From JAHEME01 sp034435035 (lineage in GTDB: Bacteria; Chloroflexota; Anaerolineae; Aggregatilineales; UBA3940): a stretch of 64,000 nt of DNA. The stretch is taken from NCBI GenBank assembly GCA_034435035.1, contig DAOTXW010000023.1, forward strand, positions 155,661 through 219,660, read 5' to 3'. The position numbers and the translations under genes were made by a program. Numbering within the stretch: the stretch's first letter is position 1; every line of letters starts with the position of its first letter. Shown here in pieces: positions 49,273 through 55,996 of this stretch. A model generated the notes under the pieces. That model made no database searches. It worked only from the letters and a program-made list of their open reading frames with translations, and was not told the origin of the DNA.

Positions 49273-49683
49273 TCACGAGCGCGCAGCCCCGTAGACGAAC
49301 ACGCCAATAGCCGAAATGACGAACCCTACCAGCATGCCGGCTGCCTGAAGCCAGCCAAAAAGGGGTCCGCTGCTGCTGGTATGCGAGCCAAAGCCCATCA
49401 GATCGGCCATCGTGGCCGCCGCTGAACATACCAGCCCGGTCATTCCCATGCGCACGGCGATGTCGCGCATCAGCGTGCGCCGCCGCCCGCGATGCACCAG
49501 GGCATAGACGACCACGTAAGCCCCCACCACCAGCAGAGTGATGCCGACCTGCATCGCGAGGATCTGGACAAGCCCGATGCCAGGGGTATTGTCCGCATCA
49601 ATCGCGGCGGGGAACAACCCCATGAAAAGGATGCCCCCCCCGAGCACCACGCAGAACACCCCCAATTGAGCTAATCGACTCAT
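49273..49683 (-). CDS. Small membrane protein, four helices
   Basis: About 136 residues from ATG 49683, giving MSRLAQLGVFCVVLGGGILFMG. A GTG at 49725, just after a TACAAT, would add 14 polar residues. Four predicted helices, the second pair separated by a basic loop (HRGRRRTLMRDIAVRMG). No family is recognised. It is 22 bases upstream of the three-helix protein gene, so the two are probably co-transcribed. Confidence 0.62.
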   Translation of the reverse strand: MSRLAQLGVFCVVLGGGILFMGLFPAAIDADNTPGIGLVQILAMQVGITLLVVGAYVVVYALVHRGRRRTLMRDIAVRMGMTGLVCSAAATMADLMGFGSHTSSSGPLFGWLQAAGMLVGFVISAIGVFVYGAARS

Positions 49684-49733
49684 TGCTGCCCGCCTGTTCA
49701 GGGCCGCAGCGCCCTGATGATTCACGCAACTTT

Positions 49734-49739
49734 ATTGTA
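49734..49739 (-). promoter_or_regulatory. -10 element upstream of the two small membrane proteins
   Basis: TACAAT, minus strand. A start seven bases downstream would fall at about 49727, directly before GTG 49725 (leaderless) or 44 bases before ATG 49683. Confidence 0.4.
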
Positions 49740-49773
49740 TCATGGCTCCTGGCGGCCCCATGCCAGCTGATTC

Positions 49774-50847
49774 TCAGCCGGGCAGGCTGCGGGCCAGCAC
49801 CCTGATCCAGTTATAGCCCAGGATCGCCGCCACATCCTCGTCCCGATACCCGCGCTCCTGAAGCAGCGGGGCCAGCTTCTGCAGATCCGCCACGCTGTCC
49901 AGGCCGACAGGGACATGCTCAAGCCCAAACCCGCCGTCGAAGTCGCTGCCAAGGCCAACATGGGCTGCGCTGCCCGTGACCTGGCATACATGGTCAATCG
50001 CGCTCACCACCTCAGCCAGCCCGACCGCTTCCCGGCGGTCACCCTTGCGCCAGCCCGGTTTGAGAAAGGCATTATAGGGCACAATCCCTATGACGCCGTC
50101 CCGCTCGGCCACCATGGCGATCATCGGGTCGGTCAGCCCGCGTGGAGTGGGCAGGAAGCGGCGCGGGTTGGAATGGCTGGCAATCAGCGGTCCAGGATAC
50201 GCCTCCAGGGCCTGATAGCAGGCCTCCTCCGCCAGATGGCTGATGTCCAGGATCATACCGACCTCAGCCATTACGTCCAGCAAACGGCGCCCATCAGCGG
50301 TCAGCGGCCCTGGCTCGTGAGTTCCCCCGGCGTAGCGGGTCGCTTCCCAGGACAGCCCCACGATGCGCACACCGCGCTCGAACCACTCATGCGCCTCTTG
50401 CGGATCGCGGATCGGATCGGCGCCTTCCATCAAGGGGACAAGACCGATCTGGCGATCCGCCTCCCCGGCGCCGTGCTCCCAGGTCTGGAGCACTGCCGAC
50501 AGGTCGGCCTGTGTGCTGATCAGACGGAAGGTCGGATCCGCCCCGCACAGGCGGTCATATGCATCAAGCTGGGCCTGAGCATGCCGATAAGCCTCCTCCT
50601 GGTCGCGGTAGTACTGGGTATCCCAGTCCCCGTAGCGGTAGGCAGCAGGAGCGTTGTACAGTGTCGCGAAGATAACGGCTACCTGGCCGGCGAGCCAGTC
50701 GGCTTTTCCCAGCAGTGTATTCCCGTTCGCGGCCGGGGCGATCCCATCCGCCTCGATCTCGCGGATTTGCCGGGCGCTGCGGGTGTAGTCGCGCCCGAAG
50801 GTGAGTATATTCCAGGCGATATCTTCGTGGGCATCGACGATCAGCAC
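49774..50847 (-). CDS. M19 membrane-dipeptidase family protein
   Basis: A 357-residue renal-dipeptidase-like hydrolase, GTG start with GGAGG eight bases upstream. The binuclear zinc site is visible: VDAHEDIAWN (His and Asp), LMEGAD (bridging Glu), LDISHLAEEA, ASHSNPRRFLPTPRGLTD and GLGSDFDGGF. No signal peptide is seen, unlike the mammalian enzyme, so it acts in the cytoplasm. The family cleaves dipeptides, including D-amino acid ones. It follows the M42 peptidase gene after 20 bases, suggesting a peptide-catabolism operon. Confidence 0.93.
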   Translation of the reverse strand: MLIVDAHEDIAWNILTFGRDYTRSARQIREIEADGIAPAANGNTLLGKADWLAGQVAVIFATLYNAPAAYRYGDWDTQYYRDQEEAYRHAQAQLDAYDRLCGADPTFRLISTQADLSAVLQTWEHGAGEADRQIGLVPLMEGADPIRDPQEAHEWFERGVRIVGLSWEATRYAGGTHEPGPLTADGRRLLDVMAEVGMILDISHLAEEACYQALEAYPGPLIASHSNPRRFLPTPRGLTDPMIAMVAERDGVIGIVPYNAFLKPGWRKGDRREAVGLAEVVSAIDHVCQVTGSAAHVGLGSDFDGGFGLEHVPVGLDSVADLQKLAPLLQERGYRDEDVAAILGYNWIRVLARSLPG

Positions 50848-50867
50848 ACGCTCATCCTCCAGCAGGG

Positions 50868-51914
50868 CTAACGGCTGAGCAGATATTCACCGATCAGCAG
50901 CGTGGTGGCCTGCAGGCTGTCCAGATGGGTTCGCTCATAGTGGTGCGAAGCATCAACCCCCGGGCCGATCAGGGCGACGGCGACATCCCCGCCTGCGCGC
51001 CAGTAGGCTTCCCCATCCGAGCCATAGTAGGGGTAGATATCGAATCGAAACGGGATGCTGGCAGCTTCTGCCAGCGCAGCCAGCCGCCGGGTCAGCGCGA
51101 TATGATAGGGCCCGCCAGAATCCTTGGCGCAGATGCCCACCGCGTATTCACTGCTGTTCTGCATCCCACCCACTGCCGCCATATCCACCGTCAGCAGCTC
51201 AGCCAGCTCCCCGGGCCAGCCGCCTGCCGCCCCGTGGCCCACTTCCTCGTAGTTGCTGATGTGGATCGAGGTACGGCGAGCCGGCTGAAGCCCTGCATCA
51301 GCGATCGCCTTCAGGGCCGCATACACACAGGCGACTCCGGCCTTATCATCAAGATGCCGGGAGCGGATGAAGCCATCGCCACCGGTCTCGACCCGGGGAT
51401 CAAAGGCAACAAAGTCGCCCACCTCGATCCCGATCTCCCTTACCCCGTCGGCTGACTCTACGCGCGCATCCAGCCGCACTTCATATTCTTCGTCATCACG
51501 CTTGAAGGTGCGTGCATCCGGGCCGAAGATATGGACCGAGGCTTTGACGGGGAGGATCGCGCCGCGCACTGTCTTTCCACTGCGGCAGAAGACTGTCACG
51601 CCTTCTCCCTCAACGGATCCCCAGGCCCAGCTGCCGATCGGCGTCAGGCGCAGGCGGCCGCTGCTCTTAATGGCGGCCACCATCGCGCCCAGTGTATCTA
51701 CATGCGCCGTGATGCCCCGGGGTTCTTCGGGGTGCTCGCCGTCCCAAATACCGACAAGGGCGCCCTTGCGGCTGCGGCTCAATGCGAGCGGCAGGGACGC
51801 GAAGGCGCGCTCACAGTAGGCGATCGCCTGTTCATGAAAGCCGGTCGGGCTGGGGATATTGAGCAGGCCAACCAGGAAGTCCAGCAGCGCTGCGGTGTCA
51901 ATGTTGTACCTCAC
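50868..51914 (-). CDS. M42-family aminopeptidase
   Basis: A 348-residue co-catalytic zinc or cobalt aminopeptidase. GTG 51914 has GAGGAG seven bases upstream and is better than the longer frame to 51956. Metal ligands and catalytic residues appear in GITAHVDTLGAM, SRHLDDKAGVACVY, ISNYEEVGHGAAGG (catalytic Glu pair), LTVDMAAVG and DASHHYERTHLDS. The family forms tetrahedral dodecamers that trim peptides in the cytoplasm. It is upstream of the M19 gene on the same strand. Confidence 0.92.
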   Translation of the reverse strand: MRYNIDTAALLDFLVGLLNIPSPTGFHEQAIAYCERAFASLPLALSRSRKGALVGIWDGEHPEEPRGITAHVDTLGAMVAAIKSSGRLRLTPIGSWAWGSVEGEGVTVFCRSGKTVRGAILPVKASVHIFGPDARTFKRDDEEYEVRLDARVESADGVREIGIEVGDFVAFDPRVETGGDGFIRSRHLDDKAGVACVYAALKAIADAGLQPARRTSIHISNYEEVGHGAAGGWPGELAELLTVDMAAVGGMQNSSEYAVGICAKDSGGPYHIALTRRLAALAEAASIPFRFDIYPYYGSDGEAYWRAGGDVAVALIGPGVDASHHYERTHLDSLQATTLLIGEYLLSR

Positions 51915-51972
51915 TGAGCAACTCCTCGGTGGCGGGCGGCATGCCCAGTCTAACACAGCTTCTTGAGGGGCA

Positions 51973-51997
51973 ACAAAAACGCCCCCTCAGGGGCGTT
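51973..51997 (-). terminator. Intrinsic terminator of tatA
   Basis: Minus strand: AACGCCCC / GGGGCGTT 8-bp stem, 4-base loop, then TTTGTTG. It lies 33 bases beyond the tatA stop and separates it from the M42 gene. Confidence 0.85.
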
Positions 51998-52029
51998 CAT
52001 GGACGGAAGTAGGGTATGCCGGGAGCAGG

Positions 52030-52212
52030 TCACGGCCGGCTGCGCGGATCGTCGGCCGGCGCTTCTTCTTTATCACTGCTGAGCCCCCGGCGAAACTCGC
52101 TGATCGCGGTGCCCAGTTCCTTGCCAATGCGCGATACTCTGCCCACGCCGAACAGCAGCAGGATGATCGCCAGGACAATAATCAGCTCGACAGGACCGAT
52201 ACTACGCAGCAT
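52030..52212 (-). CDS. tatA: Sec-independent protein translocase TatA
   Basis: A 60-residue TatA-type subunit. Short N-terminal membrane helix (VELIIVLAIILLLFG), hinge (FGVGRVSRIGKELG), amphipathic helix (TAISEFRRGLSS) and acidic tail. It forms the protein-conducting part of the twin-arginine export system. GGGGAGAG lies six bases before the ATG. No tatC is next to it, and it has its own terminator, so it seems to be a single-gene unit. Confidence 0.93.
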   Translation of the reverse strand: MLRSIGPVELIIVLAIILLLFGVGRVSRIGKELGTAISEFRRGLSSDKEEAPADDPRSRP

Positions 52213-52347
52213 GGCTAGCTCTCCCCGTGTCCCTCTCTGTTCCCGATATTATAGCACCCATTGGGAGGAGCCACAATCACCCCCCGCAGGCTTGGACCTG
52301 GTAGAGCACCCCTTCGCCGCGGGCTTTCGTCCGGCTGCCGGCCATGT

Positions 52348-52353
52348 TATGAT
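52348..52353 (+). promoter_or_regulatory. -10 element just before the propeller/M15-like gene
   Basis: TATGAT ends eight bases before ATG 52361, so a start at the usual distance would give a leaderless message. The -35 position is poor. Confidence 0.35.
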
Positions 52354-52360
52354 CGGAGCT

Positions 52361-54415
52361 ATGTTTGCGCGCCTGTTTCGCCTTGCCGATCGACTGGGAC
52401 GGCTGACAGCCCAGCTCAGCATCCGAGCCGGGGACTTGCTGATCGACAGCCTGGGATACCTGATCCGCGGCGCCCGACGGCAAGCCGCCGTGCCGGGACT
52501 GGAGAGCGAGTCTGGGCGCACCGAGGCCCAGGTGCAGTCGCTGACGGGTCTGACCGTGCTGCTGCTGGCAGCTGTGCTGACCCTGGTCCTGTGGGCGACC
52601 AGCTCCCAGCGGGAAGGGAATCCCGGGGTCCGGCTCTTCTCGCTGGGGGGGTCGGCGGCCGAGGAAGAAGGCGCGCAGGCTCCCGATCTTGCCCCCACGC
52701 CCATTGCGCAGGTGCCGTCGCTTGGCTCAACGGGCACGATCGTCTTTTCGATGCTGGCCGGGACACAGGAAGACCTCTTTGCTCTGGCCGCCGGGCAGAC
52801 TGCGCCTACCCGGCTGACCGACAGCCCCGCCGATGACCGCTCCCCCGCATGGAGCCCCGGCGGGCAGCAGCTAGCTTTTGCCTCGCGCCGGGATGGCAAC
52901 TGGGAGCTGTACATCCTGGAAATGGCTACCGGCGAGATCCGCCGTCTCACCTATGATCTCGCCTATGAAGGGGCGCCAACCTGGAGCCCCGACGGACAGT
53001 GGATCGCCTACGAAGCCTACTATGACGGCAACCTGGACATCTATCTGATCAAGGCCGATGCCACCGAGGGGCCTTACCGGGTCACCCACAATCCAGCTCC
53101 TGATTTCAGCCCTCGCTGGACTACCGCTGTAAGCGGCCGGGAGATCGTTTACGTCTCCTGGCGCGAAGGCAATCAGGATCTGTTTCTGATCTCACTGGAT
53201 GATCCGAACGAAGCCCGGGCGATCAACCTGACGCGAACCCCCCGGCTCAATGAAGGGTCGCCTGCCTGGAGCCCCGACGCTAACCTGATCGCCTACAGCG
53301 CGGTTGAAGAAGGCATCCCTCTGGTCTACACGCGTCAGGTTGCCAGCCCCGAAGCCGCTCCGACCGTGGTTGGACAGGGGGCGATGCCTGCCTGGTCGCC
53401 TGATGGGTCGGGGCTGGTGTTTGTTGCCCGGCGGGCCGGCGCCGGGGGCCCATCCGGCAGCCTGCTGCTCACCGGGCAATTTGGCACCTGGGAAAGCTCG
53501 GTGGAGGCTTTTGCTCTGCCGGCCAGTGCCAGCGACCCGGACTGGACGGCGGGAGCGCTGCCCGCTGCGCCTCAGGGCAGCCTGGCATTCGCCTTCACCG
53601 CGCCGCTGCCCGGGCCGCCCGCTGAGCCGATGCTGCCGCTGGAAGATCCTAATGGGAATTACCGACTGATCAACCTCGGTGGGGTTATTGCCGAATCGCC
53701 CTGGCTGAGCGACCGGGTCGATGCCTCCTTCATGGCACTGCGCGACCATGTCAACCAGGCCGCCGGGTGGGACTTCCTGGGCCGCCTGGACAATGTCTGG
53801 TGGGCCATCGATCGTCCGCTGGAGCCCGGGCAGGACTACCGAAGCTGGCACAAGGCCGGACGCGCCTTCGATATTGTGCAGGCTTATAATCAGGGCAGCC
53901 CGGCTCAGGTTGAAGTCGTCCCTGAACAGCAGGGTTCAGCGTGGTACTGGCGGCTGTATATCCGGGCAGCTGTTCAGGATGGTACGCTGGGCGAACCTCT
54001 GCGGGAGCTGCCGTGGGATTTCTCGGCCCGGACAAGCGGCGATGTGGACGCCTATGAAGCGGGCGGCCGGCTGAGAGACACCGTTCCGGCTGGCTACTAC
54101 GTGGATTTCACGCAGCTGGCAGAACGATACGGCTGGTTCCGCACCCCGGCGGATGCATCGTGGCGCTACAACTGGCCTGGCGTCCTGTACTGGCAGTACG
54201 AGAAGCGGGACGGTTTGGACTGGTGGGCGGCCATGCTGGAGTTGTACCCGCCGACCACGCTGGAGCAGTCCTTCTATACCCCCACACCGGCGCCAACAGC
54301 AGTCCGCCTGTCGCCCTCGCCGACCACAGGGTCAACTGCTGAGCCGGAAGGGGGCACAGCCGCCCCCACCGCTACGCCAACTGCCACGGCAACACCAGCC
54401 CGGGGGTCTGACTGA
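52361..54415 (+). CDS. Membrane-anchored TolB-like propeller fused to a degenerate M15 peptidase domain
   Basis: About 684 residues. An amphipathic N-terminus and a membrane helix (LTGLTVLLLAAVLTLVLWAT, about 63-82) anchor the protein, with the rest outside. Residues about 125-370 carry five or six PD40/TolB blades (SPAWSPGGQQLAFASRRDGNWELYI, APTWSPDGQWIAYEAYYDGN, SPAWSPDANLIAYSA, MPAWSPDGSGLVFVA). The C-terminal part (about 430-630) resembles M15 VanY/LAS peptidases: RSWHKAGRAFDI gives the SxHxxGxAxD motif with His497 and Asp504, and LAERYGWFR follows. The final His of the usual WH motif is missing (ASWRYNWPGVLYWQY), so zinc binding is doubtful. The Thr/Pro tail is disordered. It is followed after five bases by an M23 peptidase gene. 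Confidence 0.82.
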   Translation: MFARLFRLADRLGRLTAQLSIRAGDLLIDSLGYLIRGARRQAAVPGLESESGRTEAQVQSLTGLTVLLLAAVLTLVLWATSSQREGNPGVRLFSLGGSAAEEEGAQAPDLAPTPIAQVPSLGSTGTIVFSMLAGTQEDLFALAAGQTAPTRLTDSPADDRSPAWSPGGQQLAFASRRDGNWELYILEMATGEIRRLTYDLAYEGAPTWSPDGQWIAYEAYYDGNLDIYLIKADATEGPYRVTHNPAPDFSPRWTTAVSGREIVYVSWREGNQDLFLISLDDPNEARAINLTRTPRLNEGSPAWSPDANLIAYSAVEEGIPLVYTRQVASPEAAPTVVGQGAMPAWSPDGSGLVFVARRAGAGGPSGSLLLTGQFGTWESSVEAFALPASASDPDWTAGALPAAPQGSLAFAFTAPLPGPPAEPMLPLEDPNGNYRLINLGGVIAESPWLSDRVDASFMALRDHVNQAAGWDFLGRLDNVWWAIDRPLEPGQDYRSWHKAGRAFDIVQAYNQGSPAQVEVVPEQQGSAWYWRLYIRAAVQDGTLGEPLRELPWDFSARTSGDVDAYEAGGRLRDTVPAGYYVDFTQLAERYGWFRTPADASWRYNWPGVLYWQYEKRDGLDWWAAMLELYPPTTLEQSFYTPTPAPTAVRLSPSPTTGSTAEPEGGTAAPTATPTATATPARGSD

Positions 54416-54420
54416 GCGCC

Positions 54421-55602
54421 ATGAGCCGTCATCAGAGCACGATCGTGCTGTTCCTGCTCATCGCCGGCATCGTCGGCATCGCAGTGGTGACCCGCCCGGA
54501 AGGCGATACGGCGCAGGCGGGCAGCCAGGCTTCGCCCACCGCGACCGCCGCAAGCGCATTCTTTGCACAGCCAACGGTACCGGTCCAGCAGACAGCGCCG
54601 GCGCTGCCATCGCCGCTGCCCCCACCGACAGTGATGCCTCCACCCGGCAGCGGGGAGACGCCGCAGGCGGCTTACGCGGGGCAGATCCAGCCGGCCGGGA
54701 CGGCAGCGGGCACGGCTGCGCCCGGCAGCGGCACTTTGCAGGGCTGGAACCCACCCCCGCTGGAAGTTCCGCTGGCACGGCACCCTTTCGATCATTTCTG
54801 GTTCATCCGACCGGTCGGACCTAACAACAACAATTTCGGGCTGGCTCATTATCCCTTTGGTTCCGATGGTCCGGCCAACGATCTCCGCATCCATCATGGT
54901 ATTGATCTGGCCAACCCGATCGGGGTGGAGGTCTATGCCGGGGCAGATGGGATGGTGATCTGGGCCGGCAAAGGGCACATCAACCAGTACGAGGCGATCA
55001 CAGCCTACGGCAACACCATCGTCATCGAGCATGATTTTGGGATCAACGGCCAGCCTATTTACACTCTGTATGCCCATCTTTCGGCCCTTCTGGTGGAATC
55101 CGGGCAGCGGGTGGAATCCGGGCAGGTCATCGGGCTGATCGGCAATACCGGGCAGGTAAGCGGGCCGCATGTGCATTTCGAGGTGCGCGTGGGGCATGAC
55201 CGCTACAACGCCGTCCGCAACCCGGAGCTGTGGATCGCCTCCTATATTGGCACAGGCGTCATCGCCGGGCGCATCGCGTTGGAAGGGGACACCCCCGTCT
55301 ATGATGCGGCGATCACCGTCATCAGCGTCGCCACCGGTCAGCCGGTCTACCATACCAGCAGCTATGCGGGGCCAGGCATCAACGCAGATGACAACTGGCA
55401 GGAAAACTTCGTTGCACCTGACATCCCGGCTGGGCGTTATATCGTGCGGGCGCGCCACGACGCCGGGACATGGGCCGGGCAGGTTGAGGTGGTGGCCGGC
55501 ACAACCAACTGGGTGGAGATGGAGCAGACCGACGAGCCGCCAGATGCGGTGCCCACTCCGGACACCAGCGGCTTTGATCCTGGCAGCACCACGCTGCCCT
55601 GA
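54421..55602 (+). CDS. Membrane-anchored M23 metallopeptidase with C-terminal Ig-like domain
   Basis: A 393-residue protein. An N-terminal hydrophobic segment (IVLFLLIAGIVGIAVV) works as signal anchor, then a long Pro/Ala/Gln-rich linker (about 30-115). The M23 domain (about 150-275) shows IHHGIDLANPIGVEV (zinc His/Asp), GNTIVIEHDFG, YTLYAHLSALLVESGQRV and GPHVHFEVRVG (HxH), all ligands kept. The C-terminal 100 residues (AGRIALEGDTPVYDAAITVI...AGRYIVRARHD) look like a carboxypeptidase-regulatory or CnaB-like beta domain. It probably trims the wall near the membrane, possibly guided by the upstream propeller protein. Confidence 0.9.
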   Translation: MSRHQSTIVLFLLIAGIVGIAVVTRPEGDTAQAGSQASPTATAASAFFAQPTVPVQQTAPALPSPLPPPTVMPPPGSGETPQAAYAGQIQPAGTAAGTAAPGSGTLQGWNPPPLEVPLARHPFDHFWFIRPVGPNNNNFGLAHYPFGSDGPANDLRIHHGIDLANPIGVEVYAGADGMVIWAGKGHINQYEAITAYGNTIVIEHDFGINGQPIYTLYAHLSALLVESGQRVESGQVIGLIGNTGQVSGPHVHFEVRVGHDRYNAVRNPELWIASYIGTGVIAGRIALEGDTPVYDAAITVISVATGQPVYHTSSYAGPGINADDNWQENFVAPDIPAGRYIVRARHDAGTWAGQVEVVAGTTNWVEMEQTDEPPDAVPTPDTSGFDPGSTTLP

Positions 55603-55753
55603 ACGCCCCGGCTCCTGATAAGATTCCTTCCTTATATAGTGATCCTTCTCGCCGTAGTAGCAGGCCCCTGCGGGCAAGTGGAATGGGCCTGCCCGGATCG
55701 TCGCAGGTGTGCGCCGGTGTGGCTGAGCGCGCCTGCCGGGATGGGGGCCTGCC

Positions 55754-55888
55754 TGTTGAAATGATGTTGAGAAAGTGTTGAAACTGTGTTTGTCCAGGCG
55801 GTTCTCATGTGGAAAGTCAGCATCCCCAGCCGGACGCCTGCAGCAGCTTTTCAACAGGTTTTCAACAGGTTCGTGAGAGATTTCCACA
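55754..55888. repeat. Helically phased inverted repeat cluster (origin-like or operator array)
   Basis: Three TGTTGA units start at 55754, 55765 and 55776, exactly 11 bases apart, and TGTGGAAA follows at 55808, 32 bases on. In the opposite orientation, TTTTCAACAGG occurs twice in tandem (55848-55858 and 55859-55869), again 11 bases apart, and TTTCCACA follows at 55881-55888. TCAACA is the complement of TGTTGA and TCCACA of TGTGGA, so the array is inverted about its centre. The 9-mers TTTTCAACA and CTTTCCACA / ATTTCCACA each differ from the DnaA box TTATCCACA at two positions. An AT-rich stretch lies 50 bases to the right. It could be a DnaA-bound region or an operator array for a regulator. 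Confidence 0.6.
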
Positions 55889-55970
55889 TTGTTTGAACAT
55901 CGCAGCGCCATCGCGCATCGTTGCATCGAGGCTGGCGTTTGAATTATGATCTGGTGATAAACAAAATAGG

Positions 55971-55991
55971 CGCCTGCCCGGTTAGCAGGCG
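55971..55991 (+). repeat. Hairpin just upstream of rel
   Basis: CGCCTGC (55971-55977) pairs with GCAGGCG (55985-55991), with a seven-base loop, five bases before the GTG 55997 start. In mRNA it would sit over the ribosome-binding region and could limit rel translation. There is no T tract. Confidence 0.45.
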
Positions 55992-55996
55992 TAGAA

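Larger units (their letters stand above)
55603..55996. other. Non-coding region with phased repeats
   Basis: A 394-base gap without a supportable gene. From left to right it holds an inverted repeat without a T tract (GCAGGCCC 55660-55667, GGGCCTGC 55685-55692), the repeat cluster 55754-55888, an AT-rich stretch (55938-55969), and a hairpin (55971-55991) right before rel. A possible -10 TATGAT lies at 55945-55950. Confidence 0.6.

Noticed and set aside
54274..55926. A 550-codon open frame on the minus strand
   Set aside because: It covers the M23 peptidase gene and the repeat region antisense, and its composition (Arg/His/Gly-rich with no family signal) is that of a shadow frame in GC-rich DNA.
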